18,801 nucleotides of DNA from Sysuimicrobium calidum. Its GTDB lineage: Bacteria > Sysuimicrobiota > Sysuimicrobiia > Sysuimicrobiales > Sysuimicrobiaceae. The translations under genes were made by a program, and so were the position numbers. The stretch spans positions 1-18,801 of the forward strand of contig JAVKHN010000039.1 in assembly GCA_031459935.1 (NCBI GenBank), written 5' to 3'. Shown here piece by piece: positions 7,607 through 15,196 of this stretch; positions within the stretch are counted from its first letter, which is position 1; each line of letters begins with the position of its first letter. The notes under the pieces were generated by a model. The model saw only the letters and a program-made list of their open reading frames with translations. It was not told the DNA's origin and ran no database searches.

Positions 7607-8556
7607 TACGGAACCACCAGCAGTCCCCCCAGCGCCGCGAAGGCCGCGAGCACGTAGAACCGGGTCACGATCTGCGGCTCCGACCACCCCAGGAGCTCGA
7701 AGTGGTGGTGGAGGGGGGAGCTGCGGAAGATGCGGCGTCCGCGACTTGCCTTGAAGTACCCCACCTGCAGCATCACGGAGAGGGCCTCCGCCACGAACAC
7801 CGCGCCCACCACCAGGAGCGCGCTCTCCGCCTTGACCCCCAGCGCCAGCGTCGCCAGGGCTCCGCCCAGGGCCTGGGAGCCCACGTCGCCCATCATCACC
7901 TGCGCGGGGTGGGCGTTGTACCACAGAAAGCCCAGACACGCGCCTGCCACGGCCCCGGCGAAGGGCGCGAGCGATGTCTGGTCCGTGCGCAGGGCGATGG
8001 CCGCATAGGTGGAGAACGCCACGGCCGCGGTCCCGGCCGCGAGGCCGTCGAGTCCATCGGTGAGGTTTGTGGCGTTCACGAACCCCGTCACGTACACCGC
8101 GGCAAACACGGGATACCACCCTCCCAGCTCCCACGTCCCCACCCCGGGGACGTGCAGGGCGCTCCCGTGCGGGGTCACCCGGGCCACGGCCCATCCCAGG
8201 GCAAAGCCGAGGGGGAGCTGCAACGCCAGCTTCTCCCGGGCCCGCAGCCCCAGGTTCCTCCCCCGTCGCACGCTGCGGCAGTCGTCCCAGAACCCGATGG
8301 CCCCGTACCCGCAGAGGGCGAGGGCCGCAATTCCCACCGCGGGCGTCCACTCTGCGGCCACGGCGGTGGCCACCAGCACGGCGCCGATGAGCATCAGGCC
8401 GCCCAGGGTAGGCGTCCCGGCTTTGAGCCGGTGGCGGGGCGGGGCGTCCTCGCTGATGGGTTGGATGGCCCACCGCCGCAGCCACGGAACGACGATGCGG
8501 CCGGTGAGGAGCACCACCAGCCCGCTCACCGCGGCGCTCAGGATCACCCGCTCCAT
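7606..8556 (-). CDS. mraY: Phospho-N-acetylmuramoyl-pentapeptide-transferase MraY
   Basis: MraY is the polytopic membrane enzyme that transfers phospho-MurNAc-pentapeptide to undecaprenyl phosphate, making lipid I. The 316-residue product is strongly hydrophobic with about ten segments. GTPTLGGLMLIG (about 47-58) is the N-terminal signature. FWDDCRSV holds the first Asp pair, NATNLTDGLDGLAAG the second conserved Asp region, MGDVGSQALGG the third, and SPLHHHFELLGW the HHH motif. ATG at 8556 follows GGAGG by seven bases and gives a 13-nt overlap with murF. A GTG at codon 4 (8547) would give a GTGA overlap instead and cannot be excluded. Length is close to the family norm. Confidence 0.96.
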   Translation of the reverse strand: MERVILSAAVSGLVVLLTGRIVVPWLRRWAIQPISEDAPPRHRLKAGTPTLGGLMLIGAVLVATAVAAEWTPAVGIAALALCGYGAIGFWDDCRSVRRGRNLGLRAREKLALQLPLGFALGWAVARVTPHGSALHVPGVGTWELGGWYPVFAAVYVTGFVNATNLTDGLDGLAAGTAAVAFSTYAAIALRTDQTSLAPFAGAVAGACLGFLWYNAHPAQVMMGDVGSQALGGALATLALGVKAESALLVVGAVFVAEALSVMLQVGYFKASRGRRIFRSSPLHHHFELLGWSEPQIVTRFYVLAAFAALGGLLVVP

Positions 8557-9923
8557 CCCAACGCCTCCGCCACCCGTTCCAGCCCCACGGCCCGGGACGC
8601 CTTGACGAGCACCACATCCCCGGGTCGGACCAGTTCCACCGTGCACCGGGCAGCGGCCTGCGCATCGCGTACCCGGAGGATGCGCTCCTCCGGCATTCCC
8701 GCCTCAAGCGCCCCTCTGGCGATGAGCGCTCCACCCTCCCCTACCGCCACGAGTACCGTCACTCCTTCCTCCACACACTGGCGCCCCGTCTCGAGGTGCG
8801 CAGTTTCCCGGACCGGCCCCAGTTCCCGCATCTCCCCCAGCACCGCCACGAGCCTCCGCCCTTCCCGGAGAACCCGCACGCTCTCGAACGCGGCCCGCAG
8901 GGACTCCGGGCTCGCGTTGTAAGCATCGTGGACGAGAAGGACTCCGCCCGGCGTGGTCCAAACCTCCAGGCGCATCCGGGGCGGCCGGAACCGGCGGAGA
9001 GCACTCACCACCGCTTCCGGCGGCACGCCGCACACCCATCCCACGGCCGCGCCCGCAAGCGCGTTGGAGACAAAGTGCCGGCCGGGAAGGGGAAGGCTTG
9101 CCGGAAACCGGCCCTCCGGGGTACAGAGCACAAACCGCACACCCTCCCTCTCCACCCGGATGTCCTCGGCCCGCACCTCTCCAGCTTCGATCCCGTAGAA
9201 CACGACCCGGGCCCGTGTGCGACGGCCCATGGCGCGCACCCTTGGATCATCCGCATTCAGGACTGCCCAGCCGTCCTCCGGCAAGGTCTCCACGAGCTCC
9301 GCTTTCGCCCGGGCAATGGCTTCCAGAGAGCCCAGCAGCTCCAGATGCGCGGTCCCCACGTTCGTCACCACCCCGATCTCCGGGCGCACCGCCTCGCACA
9401 GCGCCCGGATCTGCCCCTCTCCGCGCATGCCGAGCTCCACCACCACGAACCGGTGTGTCGCCTCCAGACCGAACAGGGTGAGGGGAACCCCCAGCTCCGC
9501 GTTCCACTCCGGCGCGCTCGCGTGCACGGGAAAGGTCGAGGAGAGCACGGATTTGATGAGCTGGGCGGTGGTGGTCTTCCCCACGCTTCCCGTCACCCCG
9601 ATGGCCCGCACCGCGAACCGGGATCTCCATAGGGCCCCGAGGGGCAAAAGCGCTCGGGTGGTGTCCGGCACGAGGACGAGCGGGATCTTCGCCTCCACGG
9701 GCCGGCAGACCAGGGCCGCCGCGGCACCCTGCGCCGCGGCGGCCTGCACGAAATCGTGGCCGTCCCTCCGGGGACCCCGCAGGGCCACGAAGAGATCTCC
9801 CGAACGGACCCGTGCGCTGTGCACCGAGATCCCGCACACGGGGGTCTGCGGATCGCCGCAGGTCTCGCCACGCGTGGCCGCTGCCACCTCTGCCAGGGTA
9901 AGCCACCCCTCAGGGCCTGCCAT
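8544..9923 (-). CDS. murF: UDP-MurNAc-tripeptide--D-Ala-D-Ala ligase MurF
   Basis: MurF adds D-Ala-D-Ala to the tripeptide precursor, the last cytoplasmic step before MraY. The 459-residue protein has the MurE/F N-terminal domain (SARVRSGDLFVALRG), P-loop GVTGSVGKTTT (about 109-119), ELGMRGEGQI, TNVGTAHLELLGS with the following AKAEL that holds the carbamylatable Lys, and HDAYNASPESL in the C-terminal domain. In that last motif His replaces the more usual first Asp. The ATG at 9923 lies 14 nt inside murE; no clear ribosome binding site is seen, so translation probably depends on murE coupling. No ddl gene for the dipeptide substrate is in this window. Confidence 0.96.
   Translation of the reverse strand: MAGPEGWLTLAEVAAATRGETCGDPQTPVCGISVHSARVRSGDLFVALRGPRRDGHDFVQAAAAQGAAAALVCRPVEAKIPLVLVPDTTRALLPLGALWRSRFAVRAIGVTGSVGKTTTAQLIKSVLSSTFPVHASAPEWNAELGVPLTLFGLEATHRFVVVELGMRGEGQIRALCEAVRPEIGVVTNVGTAHLELLGSLEAIARAKAELVETLPEDGWAVLNADDPRVRAMGRRTRARVVFYGIEAGEVRAEDIRVEREGVRFVLCTPEGRFPASLPLPGRHFVSNALAGAAVGWVCGVPPEAVVSALRRFRPPRMRLEVWTTPGGVLLVHDAYNASPESLRAAFESVRVLREGRRLVAVLGEMRELGPVRETAHLETGRQCVEEGVTVLVAVGEGGALIARGALEAGMPEERILRVRDAQAAARCTVELVRPGDVVLVKASRAVGLERVAEALGWSG
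8564..8568 (-). promoter_or_regulatory. Ribosome binding site of mraY inside murF
   Basis: GGAGG lies seven bases before the ATG at 8556, within the last codons of murF. It favours the ATG over the in-frame GTG at 8547 that overlaps the murF stop. Confidence 0.5.
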
Positions 9924-11370
9924 ATCCGCGCATCCGCAGGGCCTTCCGAGCTTCTTCCCGATCGTCGAGGGGAATCCGCCGGGTTCCCACGATCTGGTAG
10001 GTCTCGTGCCCCTTCCCGCAGATGAGCACCACGTCCCCCGTCCGGGCCTCCGCGATGGCCAGCTGGATGGCCGCCCGACGATCGGGTTCCACCACGCACC
10101 GCGCGCCATCGGTCACGCCCGCGTGGATCTGCTGGAGGATGCGCAGGGGATCCTCCGTCCGCGGGTTGTCAGAGGTCAAAACGACCAGATCCGCCCGCTC
10201 CGAGGCGACGCGGCCCATCACAGGTCGCTTCGTGGGATCCCGGTCCCCGCCGCATCCGAACACCACGACCACCCGGCCGGGCGCCACCTGCCTTGCGGTC
10301 TCCAACACGGCCCGCAGGCTGTCCGGCGTGTGCGCGTAGTCCACGATCACCGCGAAGTCCTGTCCCTCGTCCACGCGCTCGAACCGGCCCGGGAGGCCGG
10401 GGAAATGCCGCAATGCGTCCGCCATGGCGTCCAGGGGGACCCCGAAGTGTTCGCCTAGGGCGATGGCGCACAGGGCGTTGAGGACATTGAAGATCCCGCA
10501 CAGAGGCAGCCAGAACCGTGCACGGCCCCGGAGCGTGCGCACGATGAAGGTGGTCTCCCTGAGATCCATGGACACGTTCTCCGCCCGCACGTGAGCCTCC
10601 TGCCCGAATCCGTACAGGAGGACCGGCGCGCGACTACGGGATGCCATGTAGGCACCCGCGGGATCCTCCCGGTTGATCACGCAGATCCCGTCCGACTCCA
10701 CCCGTTCGAAGAGCAGGGCCTTCGCATTCCGGTATGCCTCGAAGGTGCCGTGGAAGTCCAGGTGGTCCTGGGTGAGGTTGGTGAAGGCCGCGGCGGCAAA
10801 CCGCACCCCGCCCACGCGTTCCTGCGCGAGGGCGTGGGAGGCCACCTCCACCGCCGCAAACCGCAGGCCGCTTTGCACCATCCGGTGGAACAGGGCGTGG
10901 AGGTCGGAGGCCTCCGGGGTGGTGAGGGGAAGGGGCAGCACCTCCGATCCCACCACCGCGCCCAGGCTTCCGATCACCCCGCACGGCATCCCTCCTGCCT
11001 CCAGCACCGCCCGCAGGAGGTAGGTGACCGTCCCCTTGCCGTTCGTGCCGGTGACGCCGATCACCCGCAGATGGCGGGAGGGGTGGCCGTAGAGGGCGGA
11101 GGCAAGCGGTCCCAGGGCACGCCGTACGGAAGGGACCACGATCTGCGGTACCGAGACCTCCACCGGCCGCTCCACCAGGACCGCCGCCGCGCCCCGCGCC
11201 ACCGCCTCCGCCACGAAGGCATGGCCGTCGTAGCGCTGGCCGGGGACAGCACAGAAGAGGTCGCCGGGCCGGACCGTGCGGGAGTCGTGACAGATCCCGC
11301 GGATCTCCCCATCCGCCTCACCCAGGACCGTGTGCGCGGGGAGGACGCTCAGAAGTTCCCTCAACCGCAT
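9910..11370 (-). CDS. murE: UDP-MurNAc-L-Ala-D-Glu--meso-diaminopimelate ligase MurE
   Basis: MurE adds the third stem-peptide residue. The 486-residue product has HDSRTVRPGDLFCAVPG in the N-terminal domain, P-loop GTNGKGT at 108-114, ASHALAQERVGG, TNLTQDHLDFHG, NAKALLF with the carbamylatable Lys217, DYAHTPDSL, FGCGGDRDPTKRPVMG and GKGHETYQ. DNPRTEDP at 401-408 carries the DNPR motif typical of enzymes that select meso-diaminopimelate rather than lysine. The P-loop has Gly where Thr normally follows Lys, which resembles folylpolyglutamate synthases. ATG at 11370 is preferred: GAGG lies five bases upstream, although a GTG two codons earlier (11376) is possible. The gap from ftsI is 43 nt and contains a lone TATAAT. 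Confidence 0.96.
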   Translation of the reverse strand: MRLRELLSVLPAHTVLGEADGEIRGICHDSRTVRPGDLFCAVPGQRYDGHAFVAEAVARGAAAVLVERPVEVSVPQIVVPSVRRALGPLASALYGHPSRHLRVIGVTGTNGKGTVTYLLRAVLEAGGMPCGVIGSLGAVVGSEVLPLPLTTPEASDLHALFHRMVQSGLRFAAVEVASHALAQERVGGVRFAAAAFTNLTQDHLDFHGTFEAYRNAKALLFERVESDGICVINREDPAGAYMASRSRAPVLLYGFGQEAHVRAENVSMDLRETTFIVRTLRGRARFWLPLCGIFNVLNALCAIALGEHFGVPLDAMADALRHFPGLPGRFERVDEGQDFAVIVDYAHTPDSLRAVLETARQVAPGRVVVVFGCGGDRDPTKRPVMGRVASERADLVVLTSDNPRTEDPLRILQQIHAGVTDGARCVVEPDRRAAIQLAIAEARTGDVVLICGKGHETYQIVGTRRIPLDDREEARKALRMRGYGRP

Positions 11371-11401
11371 GCGCACCTCGGTGGGGTGGTATCCGTTCGC
11401 G

Positions 11402-11407
11402 ATTATA
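11402..11407 (-). promoter_or_regulatory. Possible internal -10 box before murE
   Basis: A perfect TATAAT on the minus strand lies about 32 bases before the murE ATG, in the only gap of the central dcw genes (43 nt). Such a hexamer is rare in this GC-rich sequence. No -35 resembling TTGACA is seen 16-18 bases upstream and there is no extended TGn, so this is tentative. Confidence 0.25.
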
Positions 11408-11413
11408 CGCCCT

Positions 11414-13159
11414 TCAGTCCCGGAGCTCCGGGCCGCTTTCCGGAACCTCCGGGCCTCCATCCGGCGGGATGCGCAGGTGCCAGAGGACCTGGGAGGCGAT
11501 CCGCCGGAACACGGGGGCTCCCACCACCCCGCCGTAGTACTCTCCTCTCGGCTCGTCCAGCAGGACCAGGATCGCAAGCCGCGGGGAGGAGGCGGGAACG
11601 AGACCGACGAAGGAGGCCATGTACTTCCCGGGAAGATACCCACCCCGGGGATCCGGCTTCTGCGCGGTCCCCGTCTTGCCCGCCACGGTGTAGCCCTCGA
11701 TGGCCGCGGCCCTGCCCGTGCCGTCCACCACCGCCTGCACCATCATCTCCAGCAGCCGTCGGGCGGTCTGGGGACTGAGCACGCGGACGGGCTCGGGCGC
11801 CCGCGGAAGTTCCAGGGCCCGCCCGTCCGGGCCCTGAAGGAAGGAGATCAGGGTGGGACGCACCAGCAGACCCCCGTTGCCGATGGCGGCCACGGCCCGC
11901 AGGAGCTGCAGCGGGGTCACCGCGATGCCCTGTCCGAAGCCCAGGGTATACAGGTCCGGACCCCTCCACTCCGTGAGAGGGCGGACGATGCCCGCGGCCT
12001 CACCCGGCAGCTCCACGCCCGTGGGCTGCCCGAACCCGAACCGGAGGATGGCTCTGTAAAGACCCACCGGGCCCAAACGCGCCGCGGTGAGGGCGGCGCC
12101 CACATTGCACGAAAGACGCAGGATGTCCGCGGGCCGTACCTCCCCGTGGGCTTCCCCCTGGGCCTCCCGGATGCGGTGACCGCCCGGTACCCGGAGGAAT
12201 CCGGGGCAATAGAACGTGGTCTCCGGACGCACCGCGCCGCTCTCCATGGCCGCGCCCATGACCAACACCTTGAAGGTGCTCCCAGGCTCGTACACCTCCA
12301 TCACCGCCCGGTTGCGCCAGAGCTCGGGAGGAGCCTGTGCATACCGGTTCGGATCGAAGCGTGGGACGTTGGCGATCGCCAGCAGCTCCCCGCTGCGGAC
12401 GTCCATCACCACGGCCACGCCCGCCCTCGCCCCATGGGCCCGGACCGCCTCCAGCAGCTCTCGTTCCGCGATGTGCTGCACCACCGCGTCCAGGGTGAGG
12501 AAGAGGTCCGCGCCCTTTCTGGGGGCCACGAGCACGCGGCGGCCTTCCAGGATCTCGCGGCCCAGGGCGTCCCGTACCCGCACCGCCTGGCCCGGGGTCC
12601 CGCGCAGCACCGCGTCGTAGCGGGCCTCCAACCCCCACAGCCCCTGGTTGTCGATGCCCGTGAATCCCAACACCTGCGCGGCCAGTGGACCGAGAGGGTA
12701 GCTGCGCTTTTCCTCCCGCTCGAAGCCCAGCTGGCCCGCAAGGCCCAGGGCCTGCAGTCGCTGCGCGGTCTGCGGCGTCAGGTGGCGGGCAATCCACACG
12801 AAGTACCGGTCAGGCGCAAGCCGTTCCAGGATGCGCTCGGGCGGCACGTGGAGCACTGCAGCCACCCGGCGCGCGAAGGTCTGCGGATCCCGGATGTTCC
12901 GGGGAACCGCGTAAGCGCTCAGTACGGGCACGTTTGTGGCGAGCTGCCGGCCGTTCCGGTCGTAGATCCGGCCGCGGGAGGCGGGGAGCGCGAGGAGGTC
13001 CAGATGCTGACGAATGGCTAAGTTCCGCATGGCCTCGGATCGGGCGATCTGCCAGTACGCCACCCGACCCGCCACGAGGAGAAAGAGGAGCGTCCACCCG
13101 AGGAAGAGGATCCGGACGCGCGCCCGGAGCGGGGAGGGGGCCGGGCGAGGCCGGATCAC
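11414..13159 (-). CDS. ftsI: Peptidoglycan transpeptidase FtsI (class B PBP)
   Basis: FtsI (PBP3/PBP2B) is the septal D,D-transpeptidase and partner of FtsW. The 581-residue product has a short cytoplasmic start, one membrane segment (about 16-34), and the class B pedestal with RGRIYDRNGRQLA (about 62-74). In the transpeptidase domain the catalytic SxxK is S294-T-F-K297 (EPGSTFK), the SxN motif is S350-C-N352 and KTGTA begins at 495. No PASTA domain follows, so it resembles FtsI/PBP2B more than SpoVD-type proteins. The GTG start overlaps the ftsL stop as GTGA and the N-terminus IRPRPAPSPLRARV is basic, as expected before the membrane anchor. Longer upstream readings of this frame run through ftsL and are not supported. 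Confidence 0.96.
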   Translation of the reverse strand: MIRPRPAPSPLRARVRILFLGWTLLFLLVAGRVAYWQIARSEAMRNLAIRQHLDLLALPASRGRIYDRNGRQLATNVPVLSAYAVPRNIRDPQTFARRVAAVLHVPPERILERLAPDRYFVWIARHLTPQTAQRLQALGLAGQLGFEREEKRSYPLGPLAAQVLGFTGIDNQGLWGLEARYDAVLRGTPGQAVRVRDALGREILEGRRVLVAPRKGADLFLTLDAVVQHIAERELLEAVRAHGARAGVAVVMDVRSGELLAIANVPRFDPNRYAQAPPELWRNRAVMEVYEPGSTFKVLVMGAAMESGAVRPETTFYCPGFLRVPGGHRIREAQGEAHGEVRPADILRLSCNVGAALTAARLGPVGLYRAILRFGFGQPTGVELPGEAAGIVRPLTEWRGPDLYTLGFGQGIAVTPLQLLRAVAAIGNGGLLVRPTLISFLQGPDGRALELPRAPEPVRVLSPQTARRLLEMMVQAVVDGTGRAAAIEGYTVAGKTGTAQKPDPRGGYLPGKYMASFVGLVPASSPRLAILVLLDEPRGEYYGGVVGAPVFRRIASQVLWHLRIPPDGGPEVPESGPELRD

Positions 13160-13593
13160 CGACGCTCGTGGGCGATGGCCAGATCTTCCCACACCCGTAC
13201 CACCAGCTGCACCCACCACGGGCGTTCCTCCACCGCGGCGGGTGCGGGCTGCGGAGGCGGAGGAACCACCACGAAGACGCGCTGGGCCTCCGTGGGCGGA
13301 GCCAGCCCCAGGCGTCGGCTGAGCCGCTCGATGCGCTCCGGGCTGCGCAGGACCGCCACCTGGGCCCGCAGCTGGGCACTTTCCTGCTGAAGGCGCTCCA
13401 CATCCCCGCGCAGGACCCGCAGGCGCTCCCCACGCTCCGCCGCCACCGTCTCCAGCCACACGTTGATCAGGAGGAGGGACGCCAGCAGGATCGCGGTGAG
13501 CAGCGCCCGACCGAGCAGCCGGAGCACGCGCCGTTCCCGGGGACGGCGGGAAGGGGAGGGATGCGGGATCGGGGGGGCAACGGAGGTGTTCAC
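13156..13593 (-). CDS. ftsL: Cell division protein FtsL-like
   Basis: FtsL is a small bitopic protein that, with FtsB/DivIC and FtsQ, activates the FtsW-FtsI synthase. The 145-residue product has a basic cytoplasmic start, one membrane segment (about 28-47), a Leu/Glu/Arg-rich coiled coil (about 53-84), and SPERIERLSRRLGLAPP (about 84-100), the usual segment after the FtsL coil. A proline-rich linker and a Trp-containing tail (EERPWWVQL) extend it beyond a minimal FtsL. The GTG start overlaps the rsmH stop as GTGA, with an AGAGG site upstream, and the end overlaps ftsI. The primary sequence is poorly conserved in this family, so the call depends on topology, coil and position. Confidence 0.88.
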   Translation of the reverse strand: MNTSVAPPIPHPSPSRRPRERRVLRLLGRALLTAILLASLLLINVWLETVAAERGERLRVLRGDVERLQQESAQLRAQVAVLRSPERIERLSRRLGLAPPTEAQRVFVVVPPPPQPAPAAVEERPWWVQLVVRVWEDLAIAHERR

Positions 13594-14567
13594 GGTTCGA
13601 TCCTCTCCGCGGCCCGCAGCCGGGCGCTGCGGGCGTGGGGATTGCGACGCACCTCTTCCGGGGAGGGACGGACGGGCTTTGGCGTGAGCACCCGCAGGTG
13701 TTTTGCCCCTCGGAGCGCGTGCTTGACGATCCGGTCCTCCAGGGAGTGGAAGCTGATGACCACCAGTCGGCCGCCCGGATTCAACACCTCCACCGCCTGC
13801 GGGAGCGCCCGCTCCAGAGCCTCCAGCTCGCGGTTCACCGCGATGCGCAGGGCCTGAAAGGTCCGGGTGGCCACGTCCACCCTCCGGGGCCACGCGCTTC
13901 GGGGAACCGCGCGGAGGACCGCCTCCCGCAACTCCTGGGTGGTGGAGAGCGGCCGGCGCCGTACGATCTCCCGGGCGATGCGGGCGGCAAAGGGCTCCTC
14001 CCCGTACCGCCGGAGGAGTTCCGCAAGCTCCCGTTCGGGCAACCGGTTCACGAGATCCGCCGCGGTGACGGGAGAGGTGGGATCCATACGCATGTCGAGA
14101 GGACCGGGAAGGCGGAAGCTGAAGCCTCGATGGGGCGCCGCCAGCTGCAGCTGGGAGACCCCGAGATCCAGGAGCACTCCCCGCACCCGCTCGATTCCCA
14201 GGTTCCGAAGGACCTGCTGGAGATCCGCGAAGTTGGCCTGCACCAGCTGCACGGCAGATCCGAACCGCTCCAGGCGCTCTCGGGCCACCACCAGGGCCTC
14301 CGGGTCCCGATCCAGCCCCACGAGCCTTCCTCCGGGGAGGATGCGTTCCAGGATGGCCTCCGCGTGCCCTCCGGTGCCCACGGTGGCATCCACGTAGAGG
14401 CCTCCGGGCCTAGGATCCAGCCAGAGGAGGACCTCGTGCAGGAGGACAGGGACGTGGAGGGAGGCCCTGGAAATCGGGATGCGCGGGGAGCGGGACCCGG
14501 TGCCGCCGCGTTTAGAGGAAGCTGGGGAGCATCGGGCAGAGGGGGACTGTGAGGAGTACGGCGTCAT
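13590..14567 (-). CDS. rsmH: 16S rRNA (cytosine(1402)-N4)-methyltransferase RsmH (MraW)
   Basis: RsmH methylates N4 of C1402 in the decoding centre of 16S rRNA with S-adenosylmethionine. The recognisable core begins HVPVLLHEVLLWL and is followed by the SAM motif VDATVGTGGHAEAIL. LDLGVSQLQL, RGFSFRLPGPLDMRMD, TFQALRIAVNRELE and VISFHSLEDRIVK complete the family pattern. Start choice is uncertain. The core begins about 37 residues after ATG 14567, and the added stretch is Ser/Arg/Pro-rich. A TTG at 14597 would extend it by ten residues. Neither has a good ribosome binding site, and no ATG, GTG or TTG lies between 14567 and the core. It sits between mraZ and ftsL as usual. Confidence 0.94.
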   Translation of the reverse strand: MTPYSSQSPSARCSPASSKRGGTGSRSPRIPISRASLHVPVLLHEVLLWLDPRPGGLYVDATVGTGGHAEAILERILPGGRLVGLDRDPEALVVARERLERFGSAVQLVQANFADLQQVLRNLGIERVRGVLLDLGVSQLQLAAPHRGFSFRLPGPLDMRMDPTSPVTAADLVNRLPERELAELLRRYGEEPFAARIAREIVRRRPLSTTQELREAVLRAVPRSAWPRRVDVATRTFQALRIAVNRELEALERALPQAVEVLNPGGRLVVISFHSLEDRIVKHALRGAKHLRVLTPKPVRPSPEEVRRNPHARSARLRAAERIEP

Positions 14568-14627
14568 CGCTGCGATCAAGGCTCGTCGAGTGTTCAACCG
14601 GGTCCCGGTCTCCGCGCATCCCTCACT

Positions 14628-15050
14628 TCACAGAACGAGCTCGCGCATGGTCTCCAACAGCTTTGCCTCATCCTGTTCCATCTGGGTGAGGTACTGCTGC
14701 CACCGCTCCTTGCTCCAGATCTCCAGCTTGTGGATGAGCCCGACCACCACCACCTCCCGCTGGATCCCCGCGTGCTCCCGCAGGGGCGCGGGGAGGACGA
14801 ACCGGCCCTGCCGGTCCAGTTCCACGTCCACGGCACTGCCCAGCAGGTACCGCACGAACTGACGGTTCGCGATGGGCTGCGCCTGCAGCTTCTCCTCCAC
14901 CACCCGCCACTGCTCCTCCGGGTAGACCACCACACACCCGTCGAAGCCCCGGGTGACCACGAACCGGTCCCCCAGGGCCCTCCGGAACCTGGGCGGGATG
15001 ACAACACGCCCCTTCTCGTCCAGCACGTAGTGGAACTCACCTTTGAACAT
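14628..15050 (-). CDS. mraZ: Transcriptional regulator MraZ
   Basis: MraZ is a ring-forming DNA-binding protein of the AbrB/MazE-like fold that controls the dcw promoter from repeated TGGGN-like boxes upstream of its own gene. The 140-residue product starts MFKGEFHYVLDEKGRVVIPP and contains the two tandem MraZ repeats: LDEKGRVVIPPRFR (about 10-23) and LDRQGRFVLPAPLR (about 78-91), both with the conserved DxxGR core. The C-terminal part is helical and charged. Length matches the family. The frame is open further upstream, but the conserved MF[KL]GE start fixes ATG 15050, preceded only by a G-run. Three exact TGGGG repeats lie 30-54 bases upstream, which supports self-regulation. Confidence 0.97.
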   Translation of the reverse strand: MFKGEFHYVLDEKGRVVIPPRFRRALGDRFVVTRGFDGCVVVYPEEQWRVVEEKLQAQPIANRQFVRYLLGSAVDVELDRQGRFVLPAPLREHAGIQREVVVVGLIHKLEIWSKERWQQYLTQMEQDEAKLLETMRELVL

Positions 15051-15079
15051 ACCCCCGATGCACGGCGGTGGCCTCGACT

Positions 15080-15104
15080 CCCCACCATTCCCCACCGTTC
15101 CCCA
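15080..15104 (-). promoter_or_regulatory. Probable MraZ operator: three TGGGG boxes with 10-bp period
   Basis: On the minus strand TGGGG occurs at 15104-15100, 15094-15090 and 15084-15080, exactly ten bases apart, each followed by A and five-base spacers. This matches the known MraZ-box design of direct TGGGN repeats with five-base spacers upstream of mraZ. The boxes lie 30-54 bases before the mraZ start and just downstream of the candidate promoter, where bound MraZ could block transcription. Repeats are seen directly; binding is inferred from the family. Confidence 0.75.
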
Positions 15105-15148
15105 CAAATTCTCAACGAGGGAGCGCAATTCCTGCCATGTGCACGAAG

Positions 15149-15177
15149 ATTCTCGAAGAAAGTTTTCAGAACTTCAA
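15149..15177 (-). promoter_or_regulatory. Candidate dcw operon promoter upstream of mraZ
   Basis: On the minus strand TTGAAG (15177-15172) and GAGAAT (15154-15149) are separated by 17 bases. Each matches the sigma70 consensus at four of six positions. They lie in a locally AT-richer stretch between the small zinc-ribbon gene and mraZ. Transcription would start near 15142, leaving a leader of about 90 nt that carries the MraZ boxes. Both hexamers are imperfect, so confidence is limited. Confidence 0.4.
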
Positions 15178-15196
15178 GGGAACAGCCTTTCGCAAC

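Noticed and set aside
6131..8734. Apparent 867-residue frame upstream of murD
   Set aside because: The first part lies out of frame over mraY and murF. MurD has its own ATG and ribosome binding site at 7594.
11330..13021. Plus-strand open frame of 563 codons opposite ftsI
   Set aside because: It is the antisense of a strongly conserved PBP with an intact active site; composition is skewed to Arg, Gly, His and Pro.
14512..14619. Short minus-strand frame starting at ATG 14619, six bases after the mraZ stop
   Set aside because: It has only about 35 codons, ends at TAA, is out of frame with rsmH and shows no family features. A frameshifted rsmH start there is not supported.
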